Shown here: one piece after another, positions 1 to 7,357 of the stretch
Numbering within the stretch: the stretch's first letter is position 1
Layout: every line of letters begins with the position of its first letter
Assembly: GCA_021785315.1 (NCBI GenBank)
Contig: JAJYFX010000027.1
Location: 1-10,539 of the forward strand
DNA from: Actinomycetes bacterium
GTDB lineage: Bacteria > Actinomycetota > Acidimicrobiia > Acidimicrobiales > Acidimicrobiaceae
DNA: 10,539 nt
Direction: 5' to 3'
The notes under the pieces: generated by a model
Seen by the model: the letters and a program-made list of their open reading frames with translations, nothing else
Databases searched by the model: none
What the model was told of the DNA's origin: nothing
Made by a program: the position numbers and the translations under genes

Positions 1-582
1 GGGACCGAAAGCCCATTGTTCATAGCCTGGGCTCCAACCTGTTGCCCAGTAGCCGCTATACACGGTGTACCATCCAACTTGCCAATATCCGGTTTCAGCC
101 CACCACCAGAAGGTAATAAAGTATCCACTATTGACCCAGTATTGACCTGTAGCCCAATATCCACTGGATACCCAAGTCTGACCTGTAGCCCAATATCCAC
201 TGGATACCCAAGTCTGACCTGTAGCCCAATATCCACTATTGACCCACTGTTGGCCCTGGTATGCGACATTGCCATAAATCGGTGTGGTAACTGTCTCATA
301 CGATGTGGTAGTGCTTACTACCTTTCCGGGAACGTGACCCGATCCTCCAGCTTGAGGAATGACGTTGTATTCAGTTGGAGTATTCACCCACATGGCATTA
401 TTCGGGAACATGGAAGCGCCCTGAATCCCAGGGCCACTTCCATTTAAATTCAGAGTTGCAGCATAAGCAGTTGGTGACAAGAGTAGAACCATAAGAAAGG
501 CCAAAAGTAAAGCAGTAATGGGCACCAAATGCCACAGACGATTACCCCGTCGAGTCTTATCATCCAAGCTAGCTGTACCCAT
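1..582 (-). CDS. Secreted aromatic-repeat protein, 3' end cut by window edge
   Basis: This reading frame is open from ATG at 582 to the left edge (194 codons, no stop), so the C-terminus is missing. I do not recognise the family. Residues 1-16 are polar and basic (TRRGNR), 17-36 form a hydrophobic core, and AYA (39-41) followed by Ala is a good signal-peptidase I site, so export is likely. From about residue 108 the protein becomes rich in Trp, Tyr, Gly, Ser and Thr, with a 12-residue repeat of the form GYWATGQTWVSS. There are two exact copies, a third partial one, and diverged relatives on both sides (GYFITFWWWAE, SGYWATGWSPG). The regular aromatic pattern suggests a surface-exposed, perhaps wall-, glycan- or partner-binding repeat, which is inference. 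The ribosome site is weak (GAGAGAAAG). It lies 83 bases downstream of the lipoprotein gene on the same strand and has its own candidate promoter element at 634-655. The start is supported because the upstream ATG at 590 is out of frame and meets a stop after six codons. Confidence 0.8.
   Translation of the reverse strand, partial: MGTASLDDKTRRGNRLWHLVPITALLLAFLMVLLLSPTAYAATLNLNGSGPGIQGASMFPNNAMWVNTPTEYNVIPQAGGSGHVPGKVVSTTTSYETVTTPIYGNVAYQGQQWVNSGYWATGQTWVSSGYWATGQTWVSSGYWATGQYWVNSGYFITFWWWAETGYWQVGWYTVYSGYWATGWSPGYEQWAFGP
144..237. repeat. 36-bp tandem repeat inside the secreted protein gene
   Basis: Two perfect 36-base copies (144-179 and 180-215) are followed by a 22-base partial copy (216-237). 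The period is a multiple of three, so the reading frame is kept and each copy encodes one 12-residue GYWATGQTWVSS unit. Perfect identity at the DNA level, including synonymous positions, points to recent duplication or slippage. Copy number may therefore vary between strains. Flanking sequence (about 109-143 and 238-260) contains older, diverged copies. Confidence 0.92.
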
Positions 583-633
583 TGTCCATCTTTCTCTCTC
601 TGCCGTTATTTCCGACTAATGCCCGTACTTCGT

Positions 634-655
634 ATATCTATATATATGCACGAGC
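634..655 (-). promoter_or_regulatory. GTGCATA-type upstream element, secreted-protein gene
   Basis: The plus-strand sequence here matches 6482-6503 (upstream of the relaxase) at 21 of 22 positions; the shared core is ATCTATAYATATGCACGAGC. Read on the minus strand it is GTGCATATATATAGATAT, an AT-rich stretch that could hold a -10 box (TATAGA or TATATA). It ends 52 bases before the ATG at 582 and sits just outside the end of the lipoprotein gene. Whether it is a core promoter or an operator cannot be told from sequence alone. Confidence 0.6.
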
Positions 656-665
656 CTCAGATCAT

Positions 666-1535
666 CTAGTGGAACGCCGCACATGAAGCGACACCTTTGT
701 CATAAAAGAGTGGGCTTGACTTCGGCGGAGTTGGGGAATTAGAAACCATACCTTTAGCCGCAAATATCGTTGACGGTCCTGCGGTCATGACGGGCAAATG
801 CGTATTAATTGGTTTTTTATTAGCGATAATCGCCTCTGGGATTGGTACGCAAATCGCAGGTAATGGAGACCCCGTAGCAACGAGGGTTCCTGCGGGTGCC
901 GCCTGTATCTCTAACGTGCTTGGGGTTATAAATTGGTATCCAGTAACAGGTTGCCTGTAATACGGCGTTGAGGACGAACTTCCTCCAAACAGAATATTGA
1001 GCGTATTAGCAACAACCGGAACAGTCGTAGAGTGGAGCACCGTGATCGACGATGTCCCGTAATGAGAGATCACTCTGTCGTTCCACGCCATCGCAGCATC
1101 TTTAATTCCACTAATGGCAGCTTCTTGGAGGCCGACGGCTGAAGCTTGTGCAGAACTACGGATAGAGGAAGAAGATGCTCCCGTGTAGACCCAAACCTTT
1201 GCCGCATTAGGCACGTTTGTAGTACCAGAAGGGGGTGCTACCGCAACACTTATTTGGTGCCAATCCGATTGATTCGCCAACCCTGCTGCATAAGTAGGAT
1301 CAGCCTTAGCGAGCGCCAACTCACTAGCTGGCAAAAGACCAAGGTGGTGAGGAAGAACGAATTCAGTTTTGGCTGCATTGAAACCCACAGGTGCATTTGC
1401 AGGCACTGTGGTTGTAGAGCCAGCACTAGTTGCATTGCCAGTGCCGCTTACCGCTGCACTTTTACTCGAACCACATGCAGCAAGGCTCAGCCCCGCAAAA
1501 CCTGCTACTGTAAGTAGCTTGATCGTTGTTCTCAT
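666..1535 (-). CDS. Lipoprotein of unknown function
   Basis: This encodes a 289-residue protein. Residues 1-20 form a type II signal peptide: positively charged start, hydrophobic stretch, and lipobox L18-A19-A20-C21. The mature protein would therefore be lipid-anchored at Cys21 on the outer face of the membrane. A linker rich in Ser, Ala, Gly, Thr, Val and Pro follows (to about residue 50), a style common in actinobacterial lipoproteins. The rest is Ala/Ser/Thr/Pro-rich with no catalytic motif I recognise. Cys residues at about 229 and 284 could pair. A strong ribosome site (AAAGGAGT, 1544-1551) lies 8 bases before the ATG. A GTGCATACATATT element lies further upstream. It sits between the relaxase gene and the secreted repeat protein, all on one strand. 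Surface exclusion or mating-pair contact is one possibility from context only. Confidence 0.85.
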   Translation of the reverse strand: MRTTIKLLTVAGFAGLSLAACGSSKSAAVSGTGNATSAGSTTTVPANAPVGFNAAKTEFVLPHHLGLLPASELALAKADPTYAAGLANQSDWHQISVAVAPPSGTTNVPNAAKVWVYTGASSSSIRSSAQASAVGLQEAAISGIKDAAMAWNDRVISHYGTSSITVLHSTTVPVVANTLNILFGGSSSSTPYYRQPVTGYQFITPSTLEIQAAPAGTLVATGSPLPAICVPIPEAIIANKKPINTHLPVMTAGPSTIFAAKGMVSNSPTPPKSSPLFYDKGVASCAAFH

Positions 1536-1572
1536 TTTGACTTACTCCTTTATGTAAGAAATCTTCTTGCTT

Positions 1573-1587
1573 AATATGTATGCACCC
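1573..1587 (-). promoter_or_regulatory. GGGTGCATACATATT upstream element, lipoprotein gene
   Basis: On the minus strand this reads GGGTGCATACATATT, identical over 15 of 15 bases to the plus-strand element at 6799-6813 before the TPR-like gene. It ends 37 bases before the ATG at 1535, which fits a -10 region with a short leader or an operator near the start of transcription. No convincing -35 is visible. The rest of the 133-base gap (1536-1668) holds the ribosome site and no clear terminator for the relaxase transcript. Confidence 0.6.
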
Positions 1588-1668
1588 AAAACAGATGTCT
1601 GATCTTCCCTATAAACCCTTGTTGCATGTCACTCTGTAGACACTGCGAATCCCTTCCATTACGTCTTG

Positions 1669-4600
1669 CTAACTTTTCCCATACCCTTTACCTGAACCCT
1701 TTGAATCCCCCTTGCCACTTCCCTTGTCATTCTCGTCAATGGAGGATTTACCGCCTTGCTCTGCCCCCTCAATGGCAATCTGCCTTAGCCTGTGCATCCG
1801 TTCCGCTTCGGCTAGAGTCTCCTTACTGGGAATATAGATTTCACCATTATCAATCTTGATTGCTTTAGTGATGTTGAATAAGTCAACGAAGTGTTCACGA
1901 CTAACAACATCGCCAAGCTCTACTATCAATTTCTGCCTTCTCTTCTCATCAACCTTCCACGCACCATCGGTGGACTTGTAGAAAAATCCACGATGATATT
2001 CCCGCTCATTTGTAGTGACTGGTGTGAGAAAAGTGGCCTTTATCACAGCAGCAACTTTGTTGTCAATCGAACTAGCAAAATCATCTAAGTCTTTGCTCAG
2101 GAAGTCTAACATTGACCCATTATTTGTGTCGACTACATTGGAGGCAGTAGTACTAGTAACACTCTGCGTGGCGGTTTCATTAGAGATTTCTAATTCGCAA
2201 TCAACGGACTGTGAAGAATCGATTAGTTCACCTTCATCAAGCGAATCATTCGCTAGAGCTGAATCTTCTTCCGCAGAAACTAACTGTTGTGGAGTTTCAA
2301 CTTCGGGCGAGAGAAAGTAGTGATCCTCGTCATCCTCGCCGTAGTAATCAACAGGAGGCGGTTCTTCCCCCTCTGCTACCCAGTTGTGTCCATCCACTGG
2401 CAAGGCGGCATAGTCATCCCAAATGTCGGCCAGCTCGTCGTCAGCGTCACATATCGCATCAGGTGAGTACTGGGCCAAAGACCCTCTCTCAGCTCTGCGG
2501 TTTCTGTGTTCATCAATCGACTCAGTGAGCTGTTCCACAAAGGCCACCAGCTCTTCATCAACGCCCTCAGAGATCGCCTCAGCCTGAACCCCTCGCAAGG
2601 TAACTGGGTGGTTTACCGGACTTGGATGCAGCCTCGCGACCGCAACTGTTGCCAAACACTCACGAAGCCGGAGTCGATTGTCATCTGAGACCTCGATAGT
2701 GGCAAGTACCTCATCGACGCTAAGGGAATCTGCCAACATCCGGTCATAAAGCCCATTTGCAAGTTTCATCCAGTCTGATGCAACTTTGTAACTGACAGAC
2801 TGGAACAGCCGAGCTTTTGTATCGAGATTCACCTGATCTTCTGCACTTAGGTCTACGACCTCTCTGGCGGTGTTTTCAGGTAGTGGAACTTCAATCGCCA
2901 TGTTCTCAGGAATGTCAACCCATGAGTCCATGTTGCTAGCCATTTCAATGGCATCATCTACAAGTGAAAGCCGATCTTTCACGTACCGCTCGTCAACAAC
3001 AACTTTGCCTTCACGATTGCTAAGCGCACTACTGGCGTGACCAACAAATTGCGAAAAGACTTTCATTTGTAAAATCTCCCGCTCCGCATAGGCAATCTCT
3101 GCTTCACAGCCATCAATCTCGGCCAGCAGGTGAGCCTGGAGTTGAAGATCAGAAGTGGTACTGAACTTCTCTTGCAGGCTCGCTTTCCTAGCAGTGGCCG
3201 CTTCGCTCTGAGCAACCGCTGAGCTGTCGTCAATGGTGATCTCAAGTACACCGGAAGCCACGTTGTCAGACAGCCAACTGCGCAGTGATTCCAATATCGG
3301 CAATGGCACGTTTGTGGCAAGTGTCAGTGCTTCACGCTCTCGAGCCAGCATCAGATAGGCCGAATCCGGTTGATCCGCTCGGCTTTGGCGTGCCAAATAA
3401 AGCATCAGAGTTGAGCGAACCAGCTCTTTATCGGCTGCATTATCGGACTGTCCATCTGCTTCTTTTGCTAACTCCTCTTTGACCGACTTGTCTATGAGTT
3501 GCTCTCCCGCAAAATCATTTTCGGTGGCCATAACCGAACGGAACAAGAAGTTGGTACGTTGACGAGCTCTCGATGCAGAGACAAGAAACGCATCTAAGTT
3601 CATCGCCTCAGATCCGATTACAAGCGCATTCCCGTCTCTTTGGCTAACAATCAAGCGCTCAATTCGCTCTTTGGTATCATCTGCAAGAGAGATCCGTGAT
3701 TTAGCAACTCTTCGGATTTTGCCGTTATCAAGCCGAATTGATACCTTCTCGCCAAGGTCTTCAAGGAAGGTGCCACTAAGGGTTTTCGAGCGATGAGTAC
3801 TTCGTTTCACTAACACCGGAGTATCGGGGGCCAAGCTGTAGTCATCAGCAATGGCAACCTGGCCTTCTGAAGATCCAAGCTCCATAGCCTGGGTTCTAAA
3901 GACGGTGCTTGCCCAACCGTAGGAAATCGCTCCTGGCTTGAGTGAGTCACGCGGAATTGTTACGTGTCGTGCGGTTGATTCTTCTTGGACGAAAAGGGTG
4001 ATGGACTTGTCTGTAATGTCAACGATACGTCCCCGCTGGCCATTTGAAAGACGTGTGTTTGAGTTGATCTTCATGCTCTTGCGAATAGCAACCAGGTCGC
4101 CCATTCGAAGAGAAAGTTCTGAACCTGAAAACTCAACGCTCACCGTTGGATCAGAGTTCAAAACTCTTTCCATGCGTGTGTCTCTGATTTTTTCGGACAT
4201 TCTGTGGTGACGCACTTGTGCATCTAGATGCGTCTTGAGCCACTCTTTTCTATACCCATCCCAGATCCGGTGAGCCAGATCATTTGCAGCCATTTCTTCG
4301 GCCTTGGTCTGGGTTATCACAAAGGAGTCTGAACCCTCGGTAAACTCACGACGCAACCATTTGCCCGCTTGTTCAAGCAAAGCCAGGCCGTCATCGACAA
4401 CACTGATACGGCCTTTCTGTTCGTAAATCCTCAGCGCACCTTTTAGATCGCCTTTACGCAAATAACCCTGAGCTGTACGATCCCACGGGTCAGCAGCTCT
4501 CCTGGTTTCAACAAGTCTGGCTCCGCCAACCATTGCAAACAAAGTGGCAAACATACCGCCGTACCGGACTGACCCAAGCTGACGATCATCGCCCACCAGT

Positions 4601-6483
4601 ATCAGCTTCGCTTTTGCCTCAGTAACGATTTCAAGTACTTCGGCCAACTCTATGGTGTCAACCTGTGATGACTCGTCCAGGATGATGCAGGTATTTTCAG
4701 GAATTGTAAGGCTGCCAAATCGGACTTGAAAAACAAAGGACTCAATCGTAAGTGCCACTGCATTCTGGTCAATCTTCCGCAGTGTGTCTCCAAGTTTGTT
4801 CACGGCTGTCCCCTGTGGAGCAAGCCCCCAAACATGGGCACCGTTACTAGCGGCTAGCTTGCCAAAGTGACTGAACAGCGTGGTCTTGCCTGACCCCTGA
4901 GCGCCCATCAAAAGAGTTGCCGTAGAAGTGGAAGTGAGGAGATGCCTGAGCGCCATTTGCTGTTCGGTTGCCAAAACATGCCGACCACTGGCAGTCTGTT
5001 CTGCAATGGTTCTGGTGAGGTAGTCATTGACCAATGAGGGTTCAAGAACGCCTGAGCTGGTCTCTACCGTGGCTAATTGAAGCACCTTTGCCTCGGTGTT
5101 CAACACCCCGCCTGGCACGTATTTAGAAATCGGAGCACGGGTGGGCTTTACATGCTTACCACCGACAAAAAGTGCCGGCACAATTGGAGCGATTCGGAGC
5201 TTTGCATCGCTCCCCTTACCAGCAAGTAGCCCCCGTATGGCATCATCTAAAACTTCCGTTTCGACATACCCGCCAAAAAAGTCATATACCGCAATGTGAA
5301 TATCTTGGACGCTCACAAAAGCTTTACCGCTTAGAACACCTTCTCGAACTGGCCCGCCACCTTCGTCAAAAAGTACCCTCGCCATGTAGTCAACCAGTTC
5401 ATCAGAGGTTTCTACAAGTGGGATTGATCCGAAAGCTTCAAGATGCTGTGGTATTCGTAGCCATACCCCTGCCATTGCTGCTTCAAAGAGCGGATTATCA
5501 TGTGCTTGTACAATCTCAAGCCACTCATTCTGGCCGACCTTCCAGGTCTCACTCAGTTGCGTAGTGAGCTTTTCTTTTACTTCTGCAAGGTTGGCATCGC
5601 CGTCACCAAAGTCCTTGGCTTTACGGGTCCGCACTCCAAGGCTGCGCCTAACTTTAGGAGAAAGCTCTGCTGAAGTTATCTCTCTAATCCGTTCCGCCTC
5701 TTCAGCGACTTCCTCGTGACGTAGCGAGAATGCGGGTAGCAACTTTGCCCCGTCGCTTGACTTCCAATCGGCCAATTTTCCTATCTCATACTTCCATCCG
5801 TCAGCCATTACAAACTCGGCATTAGTAAGCCGCTGAACGTGTTCCCTGAGACTGGCTCGATAGATAGCTCCCGCAACCATGTACCACTGATAGAACTCCT
5901 CATTGTCGAGAGAGCGCCATTTGCCATCTTCGCATCGCACAACGTTCGGAACGATTACATGACTATGTAGGTGTGGTTCAATATTGCGGTTCGTAAAGTG
6001 GGTGAAACCAGCGAAGATCATCTCCCCATGGACAGTGAACACCTCACCATTTATGGTCATACGACTAAGTCCAGCTTTTTTTTGCAGAAACCTAAGTGCC
6101 TCAGTAACGGCCAGCCAGTGTGATAATTCAAAAACCTGGCGGGTTTTCTCGTCAGGATGTCCAAGTAGTGTTAGTGAGACCGACTTGGGCGCTGAAAAAG
6201 TAAGATCAAGCCCAGCTCTACGCTTACGAGTAAGTGATGCTTGGTGTGCCTCAAATTCTTCAACGCTGATGTTGAGCGGCAACCCAGCTTCAAGCCTTTT
6301 GGCGGCACCAGGCCCCATTGCACACAAAGCGTAAAGCTCGTCGGCATTAATCTCAGTGCCAATTCCGTGGCCAAGCGCCTGGGCACCTCTGCCGTACCAA
6401 TAACTGGTTCCAGAGGAAAGTTTGGCCATCTTCCCGTAGTAATCCCGAGCCGATTGAGCGGCGATTTGTGAAGTAGTGAGCAT
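1669..6483 (-). CDS. MobF conjugative relaxase-helicase (TrwC/TraI/TraA type)
   Basis: This 1604-residue protein would nick oriT, stay bound to the 5' end, and unwind the DNA for transfer. The relaxase domain spans roughly 1-320. It has an N-terminal tyrosine pair (Y15-Y16), a YGRGAQALG segment (30-38), DLTFSAPKSVSL (93-104), and the metal-binding three-histidine motif built from H162 and the HLHSH at 171-175. A superfamily 1 helicase follows: Walker A GAQGSGKT (527-534), Walker B ILDESSQ (601-607), motif III LVGDDRQLGSV (629-639), and a late arginine motif LVSASRARQ (967-975). The C-terminal 600 residues are unlike the core. They include helical stretches, a strongly acidic segment (about 1346-1432) and a Gly/Lys/Ser tail (1587-1604). 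The second tyrosine pair seen in F TraI is not evident. The start matches TraI-like N-termini and has no ribosome site. An AT-rich promoter-like element abuts it, so a leaderless mRNA is likely. The candidate oriT is immediately upstream, the usual MobF arrangement. Confidence 0.96.
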   Translation of the reverse strand: MLTTSQIAAQSARDYYGKMAKLSSGTSYWYGRGAQALGHGIGTEINADELYALCAMGPGAAKRLEAGLPLNISVEEFEAHQASLTRKRRAGLDLTFSAPKSVSLTLLGHPDEKTRQVFELSHWLAVTEALRFLQKKAGLSRMTINGEVFTVHGEMIFAGFTHFTNRNIEPHLHSHVIVPNVVRCEDGKWRSLDNEEFYQWYMVAGAIYRASLREHVQRLTNAEFVMADGWKYEIGKLADWKSSDGAKLLPAFSLRHEEVAEEAERIREITSAELSPKVRRSLGVRTRKAKDFGDGDANLAEVKEKLTTQLSETWKVGQNEWLEIVQAHDNPLFEAAMAGVWLRIPQHLEAFGSIPLVETSDELVDYMARVLFDEGGGPVREGVLSGKAFVSVQDIHIAVYDFFGGYVETEVLDDAIRGLLAGKGSDAKLRIAPIVPALFVGGKHVKPTRAPISKYVPGGVLNTEAKVLQLATVETSSGVLEPSLVNDYLTRTIAEQTASGRHVLATEQQMALRHLLTSTSTATLLMGAQGSGKTTLFSHFGKLAASNGAHVWGLAPQGTAVNKLGDTLRKIDQNAVALTIESFVFQVRFGSLTIPENTCIILDESSQVDTIELAEVLEIVTEAKAKLILVGDDRQLGSVRYGGMFATLFAMVGGARLVETRRAADPWDRTAQGYLRKGDLKGALRIYEQKGRISVVDDGLALLEQAGKWLRREFTEGSDSFVITQTKAEEMAANDLAHRIWDGYRKEWLKTHLDAQVRHHRMSEKIRDTRMERVLNSDPTVSVEFSGSELSLRMGDLVAIRKSMKINSNTRLSNGQRGRIVDITDKSITLFVQEESTARHVTIPRDSLKPGAISYGWASTVFRTQAMELGSSEGQVAIADDYSLAPDTPVLVKRSTHRSKTLSGTFLEDLGEKVSIRLDNGKIRRVAKSRISLADDTKERIERLIVSQRDGNALVIGSEAMNLDAFLVSASRARQRTNFLFRSVMATENDFAGEQLIDKSVKEELAKEADGQSDNAADKELVRSTLMLYLARQSRADQPDSAYLMLAREREALTLATNVPLPILESLRSWLSDNVASGVLEITIDDSSAVAQSEAATARKASLQEKFSTTSDLQLQAHLLAEIDGCEAEIAYAEREILQMKVFSQFVGHASSALSNREGKVVVDERYVKDRLSLVDDAIEMASNMDSWVDIPENMAIEVPLPENTAREVVDLSAEDQVNLDTKARLFQSVSYKVASDWMKLANGLYDRMLADSLSVDEVLATIEVSDDNRLRLRECLATVAVARLHPSPVNHPVTLRGVQAEAISEGVDEELVAFVEQLTESIDEHRNRRAERGSLAQYSPDAICDADDELADIWDDYAALPVDGHNWVAEGEEPPPVDYYGEDDEDHYFLSPEVETPQQLVSAEEDSALANDSLDEGELIDSSQSVDCELEISNETATQSVTSTTASNVVDTNNGSMLDFLSKDLDDFASSIDNKVAAVIKATFLTPVTTNEREYHRGFFYKSTDGAWKVDEKRRQKLIVELGDVVSREHFVDLFNITKAIKIDNGEIYIPSKETLAEAERMHRLRQIAIEGAEQGGKSSIDENDKGSGKGDSKGSGKGYGKS

Positions 6484-6503
6484 ATCTATACATATGCACG
6501 AGC
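6482..6503 (-). promoter_or_regulatory. GTGCATA-type element abutting the relaxase start codon
   Basis: On the minus strand it reads GTGCATATGTATAGATAT and runs directly into the ATG at 6483. It matches 634-655 at 21 of 22 bases, including the preceding GCTC. If it holds the -10 box, transcription would begin at or very near the A of the start codon, giving a leaderless mRNA. The lack of any purine-rich ribosome site there agrees. If instead it is an operator, a bound protein would block the relaxase start directly. Confidence 0.6.
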
Positions 6504-6554
6504 TTCAAATGTATAAAACAAGATCTCTGTCGTATGGTCTCAAGAGAGGGCGAA

Positions 6555-6597
6555 TTTTTATGTGTTTTATAGAACTGCGTAAGGTGTGGTCACTTTA
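6555..6597 (+). repeat. nic-region repeat, copy 1
   Basis: This is the first of two 43-base direct repeats, identical to 6681-6723 at 41 of 43 bases; the two differences are near the left end at 6562-6563. Key parts in order are TTTTTAT, TTTTATAGAA, CTGCGTAAGG, TGTGGTCACTTTA. The predicted cut is between 6587 and 6588. Similarity continues weakly to the right (TCTTTGATTTTTGCC against CTTCTGATTTTCATGCC), so the duplicated segment was probably longer originally. Confidence 0.9.
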
Positions 6598-6625
6598 GGG
6601 TCTTTGATTTTTGCCCTTTTTCGCT

Positions 6626-6655
6626 ACCCTCAAACCACTCATCACCACCCTCAAA
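6626..6655 (+). repeat. ACCCTCAAA direct repeat pair in oriT
   Basis: ACCCTCAAA occurs at 6626-6634 and again at 6647-6655. They start 21 bases apart, about two helical turns, in the spacer between the nic-region copies. Such helically phased pairs often bind dimeric accessory proteins, but no such protein is identified here. The repeats are short and the local base composition is biased, so chance is possible. Confidence 0.35.
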
Positions 6656-6680
6656 AAACACCCCCTCCAACAGCGCTAGA

Positions 6681-6723
6681 TTTTTATCGGTTTTATAGAA
6701 CTGCGTAAGGTGTGGTCACTTTA
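6681..6723 (+). repeat. nic-region repeat, copy 2
   Basis: This is the second 43-base copy, starting exactly 126 bases (about 12 helical turns) after the first. The predicted cut is between 6713 and 6714. The whole TTTTATAGAACTGCGTAAGG stretch and the following TGTGGTCACTTTA are unchanged, so both copies look equally fit for recognition by one relaxase. Confidence 0.9.
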
Positions 6724-6798
6724 AAGCTTCTGATTTTCATGCCATTTCCAGCCCCATTTCCACCCCCAAAATCGTAATTTCTCGCCAACTTCTGACTC

Positions 6799-6813
6799 GG
6801 GTGCATACATATT
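6799..6813 (+). promoter_or_regulatory. GGGTGCATACATATT upstream element, TPR-like gene
   Basis: This is the same 15-base sequence as the minus-strand element at 1573-1587 before the lipoprotein gene. It ends 30 bases before the ATG at 6844, with ribosome site AAAGGAG (6829-6835) between. The position suits a -10 region or an operator for this gene. It lies inside the oriT-bearing gap, so regulators binding here could also touch transfer initiation. Confidence 0.6.
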
Positions 6814-6843
6814 CAAAAAGACACTCGCAAAGGAGCGCACAAA

Positions 6844-7350
6844 ATGTCCACAAACCAAGAATTTGCTAAAGCGATTTCGCTCGCACGTCCGGCATACATG
6901 TCAGAAATTGAACAGGGTGAAGCCATAGCCCAACCTGCCTTTGAAGCCGCCGCCGCCTCATATACCGACCAAGCCCTAGCCACCTGTGCCATAGCCCAGC
7001 TCAAATTAAACCTACGCAACAGCTTCTTTGCCCTGGCGCTCGACGAATACAACGAGGCAATCAGGGGTTATACCACTAATGAACTTGCTGATCCCGAACC
7101 CGTTTACCAGGCATTAGCCAAATGCACAGTTGCCTTAGAGAGCAGCTTTTCAGACATTTCCGAGTACGAAGAAGCTCTTGAGATATTCCGCTCCTCTGGC
7201 CCTGTTGGTGAACAGGTATATCCCGATCTTATGGAAGCCCTACTTGATGTGGCTGAAAATCGAGAAACCATTGCTGCCGAGGTAGCAGAGAATGAAAAAT
7301 GGCTCATGAACGAGGTGGAACGGCGCAACCTACCAAAGGGGTCTGAGTAA
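6844..7350 (+). CDS. TPR-like all-helical protein, function unknown
   Basis: This encodes a 168-residue soluble protein with no signal peptide or membrane segment. It is rich in Ala, Glu and Leu and appears all-helical. Two internal repeats can be aligned: QALATCAIAQL... with DEYNEAIRGY (43-76), and QALAKCTVALE... with SEYEEALEIF (89-115). A possible third degenerate unit, YPDLMEALLDVAENRE, starts near 126. The spacing and small-residue pattern resemble TPR helix pairs, which usually bind peptides or partner proteins. The ribosome site AAAGGAG with an 8-base spacer fixes the start. It is the first gene on the predicted leading side of oriT and shares its promoter element with the lipoprotein gene. 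It ends 7 bases before the end of the convergent Fic gene, with no room for a separate terminator. A role in transfer or early establishment is inference from position. Confidence 0.82.
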   Translation: MSTNQEFAKAISLARPAYMSEIEQGEAIAQPAFEAAAASYTDQALATCAIAQLKLNLRNSFFALALDEYNEAIRGYTTNELADPEPVYQALAKCTVALESSFSDISEYEEALEIFRSSGPVGEQVYPDLMEALLDVAENRETIAAEVAENEKWLMNEVERRNLPKGSE

Positions 7351-7357
7351 CCGAGGC

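Larger units (their letters stand above)
6484..6843 (+). other. Candidate origin of transfer (oriT), with duplicated nic region
   Basis: This 360-base gap has no gene. It sits between the MobF relaxase gene and the first rightward gene. It contains two copies of a 43-base repeat (6555-6597, 6681-6723) with the core GCGTAAGGTGTGGTCA. From memory, the nic region of F plasmid reads GCGTGGGGTGTGGTGC, with cleavage between GTGT and GG; the agreement is 12 of 16. By analogy the cut would be after 6587 and/or 6713 on the plus strand. DNA 3' of the cut would enter first, so the TPR and Fic side would lead and the relaxase gene would come last. Between and after the repeats lies C- and A-rich, T-poor DNA (6626-6670) with two ACCCTCAAA copies, possibly accessory-protein sites. 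An inverted pair of TATAAAACA (6512-6520) and TGTTTTATA (6563-6571) brackets the left part. The oriT call is inferred from position plus nic similarity. Confidence 0.75.

Noticed and set aside
16..447. A 143-codon plus-strand frame with CSPISTGYPSLT repeats
   Set aside because: It is the antisense shadow of the secreted repeat protein, which has a signal peptide and plausible start.
1589..1668. Terminator for the relaxase transcript
   Set aside because: The sequence has only short, interrupted inverted matches (TGTC/GACA) and no T-run on the minus strand.
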